Part shown: piece by piece, positions 41,488 through 51,796 of the stretch
Numbering within the stretch: the first letter of the stretch is position 1
Layout of the letters: the number at the start of each line of letters is the position of its first letter
From: Skermanella sp. TT6
GTDB taxonomy: Bacteria > Pseudomonadota > Alphaproteobacteria > Azospirillales > Azospirillaceae
Reading direction: 5' to 3'
Length of the DNA stretch: 64,000 nucleotides
Assembly (NCBI RefSeq): GCF_016653635.2
Contig: NZ_CP067420.1
Coordinates: 5,358,001-5,422,000 of the forward strand
The notes under the pieces: model-generated
Databases searched by the model: none
What the model was told of the DNA's origin: nothing
Seen by the model: the letters and a program-made list of their open reading frames with translations, nothing else
Translations under genes and position numbers: made by a program

Positions 41488-43280
41488 TAGTCGGCCTCCA
41501 CCAGGTCGCCGGCATTGCCCCCGGCGTCGGCGCCGTCGGGCTTGACCAGGGCGGTCACCCGCTCCACGCCGAGGCGGTTCAGGAAATCGCCGAAGCCCTC
41601 GCCCCGGTCGCCGCCCCGGTCGCGCTGGGCCGCGAACTCGGCGAACAGCGGGGCCAGGGTTTCCGGCACGTCGTCCTCGGGAACACGGTCGAGCAGCTTC
41701 CAGTTCAGCCGGGTACACTCGAAATCGCCGCCGACATAGAGGGCGAAGTGGCCGGGCATGCGGCCGACCAGCCCGATGTCGCCGGCATAGGGTCGGGCGC
41801 AGCCGTTGGGGCAGCCGGTGATGCGGATGCTCAGCCGCTCCTGGGCGAGGCCGTAGCGGGCCATGACCTCGGCGATGCGGTCGATCATCGGGGTGCGGAT
41901 GCGCTCCGCCTCCGTCAGGGCAAGGCCGCAGGTCGGCAGAGCCGGGCAGGCCAGAGACCAGCGGTGGACCGGCAGCAGCTCCTCGGCGAACTGGACGCCG
42001 TGGTCGCGCAGCGTCCGCTCGATGCCGGCGCGGTCCTCCTCCCGGATGTCGGCCAGGATCAGGTCCTGGGTCGGCATCAGCACCAATGCCGGCTGGAAGC
42101 GGGTCGCCACCTCGCGCAGCGCCGTCCGCAGCTTGACCGTGTCGGTATCCTGGACGCGCCCGCTGGGGATCGCGAGGCCCAGGTACCACAGCCCGTCGCC
42201 CTGTTCGTGCCAGCCGAGATGGTCGGCGACCTGGAACGGCGGCATCGGGCGCGGGTCTTCCAGGGTGCGGCCCAGGACGCGCTCCATCTCCGACTTGAAC
42301 CAGGGCAGGCCGCGCTCGTCGATGGTGTATTTCAGGCGGGCGTGGCGGCGGTTGGTCCGGTCGCCATGGTCGCGCTGGACGACGACCACGGCCTCGACCG
42401 CCTTGATGAGGTCGTCGGGCTCGACGAAGGCGACGAAGCTGGCGAGCCGGGGATAGGTCTTCGGCTTGTTGTGGGTCATGCCCAGGCCGCCGCCGACCGC
42501 GAAATTGTACCCGACCAGGGTGTCGCCCTCGTACAATGCCACGATGCCGAGGTCGTTGGTCAGCACGTCGACCGAATTGTCCTCCGGCACGCCGAGGCCG
42601 ATCTTGAACTTCCGGGGCAGGTATGTCGTGCCGTAGATCGGCTCGATCTCCGGCTCGCCCAGCACCTGCTCGCCGTCCAGCCAGATCTCGTGGTAGGCCC
42701 GGGTATGCGGCAGCAGATGGTCTGATATGCGCTTGGCGTCCGCCGCCAGACGCTCGGTGACCGGGCTGCGCACGGGAGCGGGCATGGCCGTCACGTTGCG
42801 GACCACGTCGCCGCAGGCGCCCAGCGTGGTGATCATGGTGGCGTTGATGTCGGCGATCGTGCCCTTCAGGTCGGACTTGACGACGCCGTGGAACTGGATC
42901 GCCTGCCGGGTCGTGATCCGGATCGTATGGTTGGCGCGCCGGTCGGCAAGGGCGTCCAGGTCCAGGTACTGCCGCGACGTCAGGCGCCCCGCCGGGATGC
43001 GGGCGCGGACCATGAATTCCCACTTCTTCTCCGCCTTCTGCTGCTTCAGCTCGGTCGCGGAGTCGCGGTCGTATCCCTGGTAGGTCCCGTGGAATTTCAG
43101 CAGGTTGTATTCGTCCTCGGTGAATTTCACCAAGTCGCTGTTCAACGTCTCAGCGATGCTGCCGCGCAGCAGCGCGCTCGCCTGCTTGACGCCTTCGACC
43201 TGCGAAAGCTTCGGGGTCGGGGCGGGCTTCTTCGCGGGGAGGTCTTGGGACTGTGACATGGCGACTGACGCTTTATCCAT
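41487..43280 (-). CDS. cysI: sulfite reductase hemoprotein (CysI type)
   Basis: 597 residues from ATG 43280; other starts at 43313 and 43259 are possible and none has a good ribosome site. The siroheme/4Fe-4S cysteine motifs are complete: ACPALPTCGLALTEAER and ITGCPNGCARPY near the C-terminus, with ferredoxin-like repeats (FMVRARIPAGRLTSRQY; HTIRITTRQAIQFHGVV). It reduces sulfite to sulfide. The motif form is that of the NADPH-dependent enzyme's beta subunit; no flavoprotein (CysJ) gene is in the window. It is co-transcribed with cysG and divergent from cysH with about 170 bp between. Confidence 0.93.
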   Translation of the reverse strand: MDKASVAMSQSQDLPAKKPAPTPKLSQVEGVKQASALLRGSIAETLNSDLVKFTEDEYNLLKFHGTYQGYDRDSATELKQQKAEKKWEFMVRARIPAGRLTSRQYLDLDALADRRANHTIRITTRQAIQFHGVVKSDLKGTIADINATMITTLGACGDVVRNVTAMPAPVRSPVTERLAADAKRISDHLLPHTRAYHEIWLDGEQVLGEPEIEPIYGTTYLPRKFKIGLGVPEDNSVDVLTNDLGIVALYEGDTLVGYNFAVGGGLGMTHNKPKTYPRLASFVAFVEPDDLIKAVEAVVVVQRDHGDRTNRRHARLKYTIDERGLPWFKSEMERVLGRTLEDPRPMPPFQVADHLGWHEQGDGLWYLGLAIPSGRVQDTDTVKLRTALREVATRFQPALVLMPTQDLILADIREEDRAGIERTLRDHGVQFAEELLPVHRWSLACPALPTCGLALTEAERIRTPMIDRIAEVMARYGLAQERLSIRITGCPNGCARPYAGDIGLVGRMPGHFALYVGGDFECTRLNWKLLDRVPEDDVPETLAPLFAEFAAQRDRGGDRGEGFGDFLNRLGVERVTALVKPDGADAGGNAGDLVEAD

Positions 43281-43322
43281 GCATGAGGGGCGGTATCGGG
43301 GCCGTGCGAGCATATAAGGTGC

Positions 43323-43340
43323 TTGAATTTACCAATTCAA
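43323..43340. promoter_or_regulatory. perfect dyad operator candidate between cysI and cysH
   Basis: TTGAATT, TACC, AATTCAA: an exact 7-bp inverted repeat with a 4-bp spacer, in the divergent cysI/cysH region, 42 bp before the chosen cysI start. Its symmetry and place suit a repressor or activator that controls both directions. Confidence 0.45.
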
Positions 43341-43454
43341 CACAGAATTTTCGTGTAGATATGCTGAATGACTCAATGCCGCATGTTAAAAGCGTTGCGG
43401 CCTTTCTCCAGACTCGCTAACGTGCAATAGCGAGAGTAAATACATCAACGTTTT

Positions 43455-44207
43455 GTGGATTGTGTTTCGGACATGGACGGACTGGCGAGAACACACCTGA
43501 CGGACGGGCTCGACGCGCTCCAGCGGCGCTACGGCGGCCTGTCCGGGGCGGAGCTGCTTCGGCCGCTCGTGCGGGACGAATTCCGCGGGCGAATCGCCCT
43601 GGTCTCCTCCTTCGGGACGGAAGCCGCCGTGCTGCTGGCCATGGCGGCCGAGGTCGACCCGGGCATCCCGGTGATCTTCCTGGATACCGGCAAGCTGTTC
43701 GGCGAGACCCTGCGCTACCGCGACACGCTGATCAAGCGGCTCGGCCTGACCGACGTCCGCACGATCGAGCCCGACCCGGCCGAGCTGAAGGCGGCGGACC
43801 CGGAGGGGCTGCTGTGGCAGTCGTCGCCCGACGCCTGCTGCCATGTCCGCAAGACGATCCCCCTGGACCGCGCGCTGCGCGGATTCGACGCCTGGATCAC
43901 CGGCCGCAAGCGCTTCCAGGCCAGCACGCGGGCGGCGCTGGACGCGGTCGAGCAGGACGACGACGGCCGCTTCAAGGTCAATCCGCTGGCGACCTGGTCG
44001 CGCGACAGGATCCAGGCGGAGTTCGACCGCCGCGACCTGCCGCGCCACCCGCTGGAGGCCGACGGCTTCCTGTCGATCGGCTGCATGCCCTGCACCGACC
44101 GGGTCGCCCCCGGCCAGGACCCGCGCTCCGGCCGCTGGGCCGGACAGGACAAGACGGAATGCGGCATCCACCTGAGCGCCGTTCCGCGCACCGTATCCTT
44201 CATCTGA
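43455..44207 (+). CDS. cysH: assimilatory adenylylsulfate (APS/PAPS) reductase
   Basis: 250 residues from GTG 43455; ATG 43473 is an equally possible start. The PP-loop region is [14 protein letters not shown]. Paired cysteines DACCHVRKT and GCMPCTDR give the CC...CxxC set that holds a 4Fe-4S cluster in the APS-reducing form. The catalytic cysteine is in KTECGIHLS near the end. It reduces APS (or PAPS) to sulfite with thioredoxin. The cluster cysteines favour APS as substrate, although the downstream APS kinase domain means PAPS is also made. First gene of cysH-cysD-cysNC. Confidence 0.93.
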   Translation: MDCVSDMDGLARTHLTDGLDALQRRYGGLSGAELLRPLVRDEFRGRIALVSSFGTEAAVLLAMAAEVDPGIPVIFLDTGKLFGETLRYRDTLIKRLGLTDVRTIEPDPAELKAADPEGLLWQSSPDACCHVRKTIPLDRALRGFDAWITGRKRFQASTRAALDAVEQDDDGRFKVNPLATWSRDRIQAEFDRRDLPRHPLEADGFLSIGCMPCTDRVAPGQDPRSGRWAGQDKTECGIHLSAVPRTVSFI

Positions 44208-44257
44208 CACCGCCCGTCACAAAGCGGGCCTTCTTGATTGTGGTGGAACCTCGGACG

Positions 44258-45052
44258 ATGACCGACCTCGACCAACTGGAAAGCCAGAGCGTCTATATCC
44301 TGCGCGAGGCGTTCAACCGGATCGACCGCCTCGCCGTGCTATGGTCGATCGGCAAGGACAGCAACGTGCTGCTGTGGCTGGCGCGCAAGGCCTTCTTCGG
44401 CAAGGTGCCGTTCCCCGTCGTGCAGCTCGACACCGGCATGGAACTGCCGGAGGTCTACGAGTTCCGCGACATGGTCACGCGCGACTGGGGCCTGGACCTG
44501 GTGATCGAGCAGTGCCCGCCGGAAAGCGAGATGGACCCGACGCTGCCGCCGGCCACCCGCGCCGCCGCCCGCAAGACCGAGGGGCTGAAGAACCTGCTCC
44601 GCCGCGAGCAGTACCAGGGCATCATGGTCGGCATCCGCCGCGACGAGCAGGCGACCCGCGCCAAGGAGCGCGTGTTCAGCCCGCGCGCGCTGGACGGCGC
44701 CTGGGACTTCAAGGACCAGCCGGCGGAGTTCTGGGACCACTACAAGACCCGGTTCGCCGAGGGCACCCACGTGCGCATCCACCCGCTGCTGCACTGGACC
44801 GAGCTGGACATCTGGCGCTATTCCAAGCGCGAGGAGATCCCCATCGTGCCGCTGTACTTCGCCCGCGAGGGCAAGCGGTACCGGTCGCTGGGCGAGAAGA
44901 ACATCACCTTCCCGGTGGACAGCAGCGCCGCGAGCATCGACGAGATCATCTCCGAGCTGGAAGTGACCCGCACGCCCGAGCGGGCCGGCCGGTCGATGGA
45001 CAACGAAACCGAGGACGCCTTCGAGCGCCTGCGCAGCTCCGGTTACATGTGA
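44258..45052 (+). CDS. cysD: sulfate adenylyltransferase small subunit
   Basis: 264 residues, somewhat shorter than E. coli CysD (302). It has the PP-loop [60 protein letters not shown] and the C-terminal [22 protein letters not shown]. It makes APS from sulfate and ATP with the GTPase CysN. Start ATG 44258 gives the family N-terminus ([16 protein letters not shown]). One base separates its stop from the cysNC ATG. Confidence 0.94.
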   Translation: MTDLDQLESQSVYILREAFNRIDRLAVLWSIGKDSNVLLWLARKAFFGKVPFPVVQLDTGMELPEVYEFRDMVTRDWGLDLVIEQCPPESEMDPTLPPATRAAARKTEGLKNLLRREQYQGIMVGIRRDEQATRAKERVFSPRALDGAWDFKDQPAEFWDHYKTRFAEGTHVRIHPLLHWTELDIWRYSKREEIPIVPLYFAREGKRYRSLGEKNITFPVDSSAASIDEIISELEVTRTPERAGRSMDNETEDAFERLRSSGYM

Positions 45053-45053
45053 G

Positions 45054-46943
45054 ATGAGCCCCGTGATCCCCGCATCCCAGCGCCGCCAGGCGCGCATCGT
45101 CATCGTCGGCCACGTCGACCATGGCAAGTCCACCCTGATCGGCCGCCTGCTGAACGACACCGGCAGCCTGCCCGACGGCAAGGTCGAGGCGGTCCGCGAG
45201 ATGAGCCGCCGGCGCGGCATGCCGTTCGAATGGTCGTTCGTGATGGACGCGCTCCAGGCCGAGCGCGACCAGGGCATCACGATCGACACGACGCAGATCC
45301 ATTTCAAGACGGATCGCCGCCCCTACGTGATCATCGACGCGCCGGGCCATACCGAATTCCTGAAGAACATGGTGACCGGCGCGTCCAACGCCGACGCGGC
45401 CCTGCTGGTGATCGACGCCGGCGAGGGCGCGCTGGAGCAGTCGCGCCGCCACGCCTACCTGCTGCACCTGCTGGGGGTGAAGCAGGTCGCCGTGATCGTC
45501 AACAAGATGGACATGGTGGACTTCTCGCAGGCGCGGTTCGACCATGTCGCGGCCGAGATCCGGGCCTACCTGAACGGGATCGGCGTGGCGCCGGGCGTGA
45601 TCCTGCCGATCTCCGCCCGCCACGGCGACAACATCGCGTCGCGCAGCGAAAACCTGTCCTGGTATGACGGGCCGACCGTGATCGAGGCGCTGGACGGCTT
45701 CCTGCCGGCGGCACCGGAGGACGAGCTGCCGCTGCGCCTGCCGATCCAGGACGTCTACAAGCCGGACGAGCGCCGGATCCTGGCGGGCCGGATCGAGACC
45801 GGCCGGCTGCGGGTCGGCGACACGCTGCATTTCGCGCCGAACAACCGCACCGCCAAGGTCGTCAGCATCGAGGCCTGGAACGCGGCGCCCGCGATCAGCG
45901 CCGCCGCCGGCCAGTCCGTCGGCATCACGCTGGACCAGCGCATCTTCGTCGAGCGCGGCCACGTCGCCAGCCTTCCGTCGGAGCGGCCGGTCGAGGCGCA
46001 CCGGCTGACCGTGCGGCTGTTCTGGCTCGCCTCCAGGCCGCTGGAGACCGGCCGGGCCTATACCCTGAAGCTGGCGACGGCCGAGCACCGCGTGACGGTG
46101 GAGAAGATCGTCGAGGTGGTCGACATCGACGACCTGGGCGTGGCGGCGGCCGACCGGGTCAACCGCAACGAGATCGCCAACGTGGTCCTGCACAGCCGCA
46201 GCCTAGTGGCGGTCGACCTGGCGATCGACCTGCCCCGCACCGGGCGCGGCGTGCTGCTGGACGGCCACGACGTGGTCGGCGGCTTCATCGTGACCGGGGC
46301 CGACGCGGTCGCGGAGCGGAACCTCCAGCGGGTCGAGCATGCGGTGAGCCCGGACGAGCGGGCGCTGTCCAACGGCCATCGCGGCGCCGTGCTGTGGCTG
46401 ACCGGCCTGTCCGGGGCCGGCAAGTCCACCCTGGCCATGGGGCTGGAGCGGACGCTGTTCGAGCGCGGCCGGCAGGTCTATGTCCTGGACGGCGACGGGG
46501 TGCGGCAGGGGCTGAACGGCGACCTGGGCTTCTCCCCCGCCGACCGGTCGGAGAACATCCGCCGGGTCGCCGAGGCCGCCCGGCTGTTCGCGGAGGCCGG
46601 CATGATCGTGGTGACGGCGCTGATCTCGCCGACCCGCCAGGACCGGGCGCGCGCCCGGGCGATCGGCGGCGACCTGTTCCACGAGATCCATGTCAAGGCC
46701 GACCTGGACACCTGCGAGCAGCGCGACCCCAAGGGCCTGTACCGCAGGGCGCGGGCCGGGGAGATCCCGGAGTTCACCGGCGTCTCCGCCCCCTACGAGG
46801 AACCGCAGGCCGCCGAACTGGTGGTCGAGACGGGCAGGCTGGGGATCGAGGAGGCGGTGGCCGAGCTGGTCGGCTATGCCGAGCGGGTCACCGGGCTGAA
46901 GTATCCCAGCGACGCGGTCCAGGGCCGCGGCGAGGGGATCTGA
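45054..46943 (+). CDS. cysNC: bifunctional sulfate adenylyltransferase GTPase / APS kinase
   Basis: 629 residues. The CysN part (about 1-435) has G1 GHVDHGKST, switch region [13 protein letters not shown]3 DAPGHTEF and G4 NKMD, followed by EF-Tu-like barrels. The CysC part (about 440-620) has P-loop [30 protein letters not shown] and [18 protein letters not shown]. It is the NodQ-type fusion found in many alpha- and other proteobacteria. CysN drives APS formation by GTP hydrolysis; CysC phosphorylates APS to PAPS. It ends the operon; a strong GC stem-loop follows. Confidence 0.95.
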   Translation: MSPVIPASQRRQARIVIVGHVDHGKSTLIGRLLNDTGSLPDGKVEAVREMSRRRGMPFEWSFVMDALQAERDQGITIDTTQIHFKTDRRPYVIIDAPGHTEFLKNMVTGASNADAALLVIDAGEGALEQSRRHAYLLHLLGVKQVAVIVNKMDMVDFSQARFDHVAAEIRAYLNGIGVAPGVILPISARHGDNIASRSENLSWYDGPTVIEALDGFLPAAPEDELPLRLPIQDVYKPDERRILAGRIETGRLRVGDTLHFAPNNRTAKVVSIEAWNAAPAISAAAGQSVGITLDQRIFVERGHVASLPSERPVEAHRLTVRLFWLASRPLETGRAYTLKLATAEHRVTVEKIVEVVDIDDLGVAAADRVNRNEIANVVLHSRSLVAVDLAIDLPRTGRGVLLDGHDVVGGFIVTGADAVAERNLQRVEHAVSPDERALSNGHRGAVLWLTGLSGAGKSTLAMGLERTLFERGRQVYVLDGDGVRQGLNGDLGFSPADRSENIRRVAEAARLFAEAGMIVVTALISPTRQDRARARAIGGDLFHEIHVKADLDTCEQRDPKGLYRRARAGEIPEFTGVSAPYEEPQAAELVVETGRLGIEEAVAELVGYAERVTGLKYPSDAVQGRGEGI

Positions 46944-46965
46944 ACACGGCGGATCAGGAGACCCC

Positions 46966-46993
46966 GGCGGGGCGCGCCGTCACGCGCCCCGCC
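46966..46993. terminator. GC-rich bidirectional terminator-like hairpin
   Basis: GGCGGGGCGCG (46966-46976) pairs exactly with CGCGCCCCGCC (46983-46993) around a 6-nt loop. It lies between the convergent cysNC and outer-membrane-protein genes. No U-run on either side, so it is an imperfect Rho-independent form. Confidence 0.55.
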
Positions 46994-47015
46994 CGCTCCC
47001 GTCGACAGCCCCCGG

Positions 47016-47696
47016 TCAGAAGCCGTAGCGCGCGGTGAGGACGAGTTCGTGGACGTTCAGGTCCTCGTCGATCGAGCCGGTCGTCGCCGTCGTCGAGCTG
47101 GCCCTGACCTTGCCGAGCTGGGCATAGCGGTAGCCCAGGTCGACCGCGAACTCCTCCGTCATCTGGTACCCGACGCCGGCCATCCCCTGCCAGGAGAACC
47201 GGGTCCGGTCCGAGCCGCTGATGCTGGCCACGGTGCCGCCCGCGCCGGGGATGACCTGGTCGTTGACGCTGGTCCGGCTGAAGCCGACGCCGGCGCCCAG
47301 ATAGGGCTTGAAGCCGCCCGGCAGCTGGACGATCGGGATCTGGTCGAAGTCGTAGTAGGCGTTGAGCATGAAGCTCCGGTTGTCGACCGCGGAGTCGAAG
47401 CTGCTGAAGCTGCTCCCCTCGACGACGTAGCGATCGCGCCAATCCACCGTTATGTCGGCCCGGAAGTTGGGGTCGAAACGGTATCCGACGCCAAGGCCCC
47501 ACAGGGGCGAATAATCGATGTCGTCGTTCGCAGACCAGGAATAACCAAGGCTGCCTCGGACATAGAATCCGGTATCAGCCTCAAAGTAATCCTGGCCAGC
47601 CTGGGGTGCCTGGGGATTCGTCTGCGCTTGGGAACTTGCCGCGAATGACGCCATGGCGACAGCAGCAGCAGTCGCAAAGAGAGCTGTTCTGATCAT
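47016..47696 (-). CDS. outer-membrane beta-barrel protein
   Basis: 226 residues from ATG 47696, with a signal peptide (MIRTALFATAAAVAMASFAASSQAQ). The mature part shows alternating strands typical of an eight-stranded porin-like barrel: TGFYVRGSLGYSWS, LWGLGVGYRFDPNFRADITVDWR, LNAYYDFDQIP, PYLGAGVGFSRTSV, WQGMAGVGYQMTEEFAVDLGYRYAQLG, and the C-terminal LVLTARYGF ending in Phe for barrel assembly. It fits the OmpA-like/Omp25-type barrel family; no peptidoglycan domain. Function is probably structural or immune-facing, not known. It stands alone between convergent cysNC and the phosphonate transporter genes. Confidence 0.85.
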   Translation of the reverse strand: MIRTALFATAAAVAMASFAASSQAQTNPQAPQAGQDYFEADTGFYVRGSLGYSWSANDDIDYSPLWGLGVGYRFDPNFRADITVDWRDRYVVEGSSFSSFDSAVDNRSFMLNAYYDFDQIPIVQLPGGFKPYLGAGVGFSRTSVNDQVIPGAGGTVASISGSDRTRFSWQGMAGVGYQMTEEFAVDLGYRYAQLGKVRASSTTATTGSIDEDLNVHELVLTARYGF

Positions 47697-47920
47697 GATT
47701 TTGTAATCCAACACTACGGTACGGCCTGCCAGTTGTCTTTGATTTCAGAGAATGCAAGGATAAAAATTCTTAGGGCAGGCAGCAGGAGAGAGGATGCGGG
47801 ATAGCCGCGGCTCCACTGACGCGCGGGAGCAAGTCTTGTGCTTTTTCTTCTTTTCCTTGGAACGTTTCAGGCGCAGGAAGTTTCTGACGTTGTCGACCTG
47901 ACATCCGCGGCCGGGAATCC

Positions 47921-49645
47921 CTATCTCGTCCGCCAGCGCTGGGTGAGGCGGAGGAGGCGGCCGGTGGCCAGGGCGTGGAGGAGCTTCACGGCGGCGGAGG
48001 TGTAGACGATCATCATCGCCATGGCGGCGGCCGGGGCCACGTCGCCGGCATCGTCCATGTTGAGCACGGCGATCGAGGCCAGCGTCGTGTCGGGGGAATA
48101 GAGGAAGACCACGCCCGAGACCGTCGTCATGGCGTTGACGAACAGATAGATGCTGATGCCCAGGATCGCCGGCAGGCAGACCGGGACGGTCACCCGGCGG
48201 AAGGTGGTGTAGCAGGGCACCTTGAGGGAGGCGGAGACGCTCTCGAACTCCGGGTCGATCTGCTTCAGCGCGGTGACCGCGGTCAGGTGCCCGACCGTGT
48301 AGAAATGGGCGATGCTGTTCATCACCAGGATCGCCAGGGTGCCGTAGAGGAAGTTGAGCGGGTTGGTGGCCGGATTGAAGAAGAAGATGTAGGCGAGGCC
48401 CAGCACCAGCCCCGGCACAGCCATGGGCAGCATGGCGAGCAGGTGGCAGGCGGCGCGCAGCGGGCCGGCGCCGCGGCCCTTCTCGATCGCCCAGGCGCCG
48501 GTGAAGATGACGGCGGTGCCGACCACTGCGGTCAGGCCCGCCATCTTCAGGCTGTTCCAGTACGACGCCCAGCCGCCGCCGTCCATCAGGTCGAAGCTGT
48601 AGTGGCGCAGGGTCGGTTCGAGATTGTAGGGCCAGAACGTGACCAGGGAGGCGAAGGCCGCCATCCCGAGGATCCCCAGCAGGCCGAAGGCGACCAGGGC
48701 GCAGGCGGCGAACAGGCTCCAGTCGCGGAAAGGCTCGGCGCGGGGCTGGAAGCTGACCGCCCGGCCGCTCAGCTGGGCCACCTGGCGGCGCCGGACCATG
48801 CGGTCCACCGCGAAGGCGAGGACGGCCGGGACCAGCAGGACGGCGCTGACCACGGCGCCCATCTGGAAGTTCTGCTGGCCGACCACCTGCTTGTAGACGT
48901 CGGTCGCCAGCACGTCGTAGGAGCCGCCGATCACCTTGGGCACGCCGAAATCGGTGATCACCAGGGTGAAGACGACGAAACCCGCGCTGACCAGCCCGTA
49001 GCGGGCACCCGGCAGGGTCACGGTCATGAAGCGGCGGAACCGGGTGGCGCCCAGGCAGTCGGCCGCCTCGTACAGGCGCCGGTCGGCGACCGCCAGCGCG
49101 GTGGTCAGGATCAGCAGCGCGTGGGGAAAGGTGTAGAACACCTCGCCCAGGACGATGCCGATCGGGCCGTAGATCGACCAGCCCATCAGCCAGTCGCGGA
49201 CCAATCCCTGGTTGCCGAACAGGTAGATCAGCGAGATCGCGGGCAGCAGCGACGGCGCCAGCAGCGGGATCATGGCGACGGCCCGGAACAGACCCCGGCC
49301 GGGCATCCGGCTGCGGGTCAGGCCGTAGGCGTAGACGAAGGCCAGCGCCAGGGTGATCGCGGTGGCCAGGCCCGCAACGGTCAGGCTGTTGAGGATCGAC
49401 CGGACCAGCGCCGGGTCGGCGGCATAGGCCGCGTAGTTGGCGAACCCGACGAACTCGCCGGCGCGGTCCTGGAAGCTCTTGGACAGCAGGACCCACAGGG
49501 GCAGGACGATGCTGACCGCGAGGTACAGGGCCAGCACGACGAGCCCGGCGCGCACCACCCAGTCGTCGCGGCCGGCGCGCTGGCGGACGATGGCGACGGC
49601 GGGGGGTGGCGCGAGCCCGGCCCCGTCCAGGGTCCTGCCCGTCAT
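47921..49645 (-). CDS. phnU: fused double ABC permease, 2-aminoethylphosphonate type
   Basis: 574 residues with about twelve membrane helices in two homologous halves, each with an importer EAA loop (YEAADCLGATRFRRFMTVTLPG near 195-215; EFESVSASLKVPCYTTFRRVTVP near 480-500). Fused FbpB/ThiP-like permeases need no second subunit. The class covers Fe3+, thiamine and phosphonate importers; the neighbouring PhnX and phosphonate-linked HD genes point to 2-aminoethylphosphonate. The start overlaps the ATPase stop by 4 bp. A downstream extension of other frames to about 47.75 kb is not coding. Confidence 0.82.
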   Translation of the reverse strand: MTGRTLDGAGLAPPPAVAIVRQRAGRDDWVVRAGLVVLALYLAVSIVLPLWVLLSKSFQDRAGEFVGFANYAAYAADPALVRSILNSLTVAGLATAITLALAFVYAYGLTRSRMPGRGLFRAVAMIPLLAPSLLPAISLIYLFGNQGLVRDWLMGWSIYGPIGIVLGEVFYTFPHALLILTTALAVADRRLYEAADCLGATRFRRFMTVTLPGARYGLVSAGFVVFTLVITDFGVPKVIGGSYDVLATDVYKQVVGQQNFQMGAVVSAVLLVPAVLAFAVDRMVRRRQVAQLSGRAVSFQPRAEPFRDWSLFAACALVAFGLLGILGMAAFASLVTFWPYNLEPTLRHYSFDLMDGGGWASYWNSLKMAGLTAVVGTAVIFTGAWAIEKGRGAGPLRAACHLLAMLPMAVPGLVLGLAYIFFFNPATNPLNFLYGTLAILVMNSIAHFYTVGHLTAVTALKQIDPEFESVSASLKVPCYTTFRRVTVPVCLPAILGISIYLFVNAMTTVSGVVFLYSPDTTLASIAVLNMDDAGDVAPAAAMAMMIVYTSAAVKLLHALATGRLLRLTQRWRTR

Positions 49646-50730
49646 GGGGCGGAGCCTTGATGGAAGACGCGGATCCGTTCGGGAGGGACCGCCACCGTCA
49701 GGGCGCTGCCCCGGCCGATATCGAGGTCGCGGACCGCGTTGGTGGAGAAGTCGGCGTGGAGACCAAGGGCGCCGCCCGGCCCGGACAGCGCCGTCCGCCA
49801 GATGCCGCCCAGGAACTCCATCTCCTCGACGCGCGCCGCGAAGGCGTTCGGCGATCCGGCGCCGATGCCGCGGACCTGGACGTCCTCCGGCCGGATGCCC
49901 AGCGTCACGGCGGCATCGCGGGCGAGGCCGTCGAGTCCGGCCGCCTCCAGCTCGATCGTGCCGACCCGCACCCGGCCGGGACCGGCGGCGACACCGGGTA
50001 TGAAATTCATCCGGCCGATGAAATCGGCGACGAAGCGGCTGGCCGGATGTCGGTAGATCGTCAGCGGCGTGCCGACCTGCTCGATCCGGCCCTGGTCCAT
50101 GACCACGATGCGGTCGGCCATGGACAGCGCCTCCTCCTGGTCGTGGGTCACCATGACGGTGGTGATGCTCAGCCGGCGGTGGAGCCGCACGATCTCGGTC
50201 CGCAGGTGCTGGCGGACCCGGGCGTCGAGCGCCGACAGCGGCTCGTCCAGCAGCAGGAGCCCCGGCGAGGTCGCCAGCGCCCGGGCCAGCGCCACCCGCT
50301 GCTGCTGCCCGCCGGACAGCTGCGCGGGATATTTGGGTCCGGCGTCGGGCAGCCCCACCAGGTCCAGCAGTTCCGCCACGCGCCGGTTCCGTTCGCCGCG
50401 CGGGATCCGGCGGCTCTCCAGCCCGTAGCCGACGTTGCGCGCGACGGTCAGGTTGGGGAACAGGGCGTAGGACTGGAAGACGATGCCGAAATCGCGCTCC
50501 CCGGCCGGAAGGCCCGACACGTCGCGGCCGCCCTGCTCGATCCGGCCGCCGGTCTGCACGTCCAGACCGGCGATGGCGCGCAGCAGGGTGGTCTTGCCGC
50601 AGCCGGACGGCCCCAGGAAGCAGACGAACTCGCCGCCGAAGATCTCCAGCGAGACGCCCTCGAGGGCCTGGAACGAACCGAACGACTTGGTGACGTTCTC
50701 CAGGCGCAGATAGGGAGCGGCCGGGGTCAT
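49642..50730 (-). CDS. phnT: ABC transporter ATP-binding protein, 2-aminoethylphosphonate type
   Basis: 362 residues: Walker A LGPSGCGKTTLLRAIAG, signature LSGGQQQRVALARAL, Walker B LLLLDEPLSALD, switch VTHDQEEALSMAD, and a C-terminal TOBE domain with GIRPEDVQV. It is the energy subunit between the binding-protein gene (16 bp upstream) and the permease gene (4-bp overlap). Sequence class alone would also allow Fe3+ or spermidine import; context supports a phosphonate. Confidence 0.85.
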   Translation of the reverse strand: MTPAAPYLRLENVTKSFGSFQALEGVSLEIFGGEFVCFLGPSGCGKTTLLRAIAGLDVQTGGRIEQGGRDVSGLPAGERDFGIVFQSYALFPNLTVARNVGYGLESRRIPRGERNRRVAELLDLVGLPDAGPKYPAQLSGGQQQRVALARALATSPGLLLLDEPLSALDARVRQHLRTEIVRLHRRLSITTVMVTHDQEEALSMADRIVVMDQGRIEQVGTPLTIYRHPASRFVADFIGRMNFIPGVAAGPGRVRVGTIELEAAGLDGLARDAAVTLGIRPEDVQVRGIGAGSPNAFAARVEEMEFLGGIWRTALSGPGGALGLHADFSTNAVRDLDIGRGSALTVAVPPERIRVFHQGSAP

Positions 50731-50746
50731 GGCGGCGGCCCCCGCC

Positions 50747-51796
50747 TCAGCTCTTCGGCTCGGTCTTGCCGTCGAAGCGCTTCTGCCATTCCGCCAGCAG
50801 CCGCTCGCGGTTGGCGGCGACCCAGCTGAAGTCGTTCTTGATCATGGACTGGATCAGGCCGTCGGGATAGCCCGGGATCGGCTTGGCGACGCCGGGCAGC
50901 GCCACGACCGAATAGGCCTTGGCGTACATCTCGTTCGCCTCCCGGCTGACCGACCAGTCGGCCAGCGCCTTGGCGGCGTCCGGGGCGTCGGTGCCCTTGA
51001 CGATGCCGAAGCTCTCCAGGTCCCAGCCGGAGCCCTCGCTCATCACCAGGACGTCCACCGGGGCGCCGTCGGCCTTGACCTTGGCGCCGCGATAGTCGAA
51101 CGAGATGCCGACCGCGTATTCGCCGGCGCCGGCCTGGCGGCACGGCTTGGAGCCGGAATGGGTGTAGGTCGCGACGTTGTCGTGCAGCCGGGTCATGTAG
51201 TCCCAGGCCTTCTCCTCGCCCATGGTCTGGACCCAGGCCGAGACCGACAGGAAGCCGGTGCCCGAGGAGTTCGGGTTGGGCATGGTGATCTGGCCCTTGT
51301 AGACCGGGTCGGCGAGGTCGGCCCAGCTCTTCGGGGCCGGCAAGTTGCGCTTCTTCGCCTCGACCGTGTTGAAGCAGACCGCCGATATCCAGACCCGCTG
51401 CCCGACCCAGGCCGGCGGCTCCGCCGGATCGCGGAGATCCTTGGCGATCTGGTCCAGGCCCTTGGGCGCGTAAGCCATCAGCATGCCGTCGTCGGCCAGC
51501 AGCTTGAGGCTGGTGGCGGCCAGGCCCCAGACGATGTCGGCCTGGGGATTGGCCTTTTCCGCCAGCAGCTTGGCGGTGATGATGCCGGTCGAATCCCGGA
51601 CCCACCTGATCTCGATATCGGGGTTCCTCGCCTCGAACGCCTGCTTGAAGGCGGCCAGCTCGTCCGCCTCCACCGCGGTATAGACGGTGAGCTGGGTCTT
51701 GGCGTCGGCGGGGGCGGCGGCGAGCGCCATGCCCAGGAAGGCGGCACCCAGCGTCGCGGCGCGGAAAAGATGCGTCATGGCCTGAAGCTGGCCCAT
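50747..51796 (-). CDS. phnS: periplasmic binding protein, 2-aminoethylphosphonate type
   Basis: 349 residues (343 from a second Met), signal peptide ending near PADAKT. The mature protein begins LTVYTAVEADELAAFKQAFE, as in Fe3+/phosphonate-class binding proteins, with IRWVRDSTGIITAKLLAEK and ISFDYRGAKVK. The tyrosine pair that marks ferric-binding FbpA proteins is not obvious, which favours the phosphonate assignment. It is first of three genes and divergent from phnX, with 230 bp between. This shared region contains GCCGTT/AACGGC as a short dyad (51841-51864) but no clear operator. Confidence 0.83.
   Translation of the reverse strand: MGQLQAMTHLFRAATLGAAFLGMALAAAPADAKTQLTVYTAVEADELAAFKQAFEARNPDIEIRWVRDSTGIITAKLLAEKANPQADIVWGLAATSLKLLADDGMLMAYAPKGLDQIAKDLRDPAEPPAWVGQRVWISAVCFNTVEAKKRNLPAPKSWADLADPVYKGQITMPNPNSSGTGFLSVSAWVQTMGEEKAWDYMTRLHDNVATYTHSGSKPCRQAGAGEYAVGISFDYRGAKVKADGAPVDVLVMSEGSGWDLESFGIVKGTDAPDAAKALADWSVSREANEMYAKAYSVVALPGVAKPIPGYPDGLIQSMIKNDFSWVAANRERLLAEWQKRFDGKTEPKS

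Noticed and set aside
47745-49496. Longer permease-strand frame reaching 47745
   Set aside because: It is a different frame from the permease, low complexity, and ends in a T-rich stretch after the permease stop.
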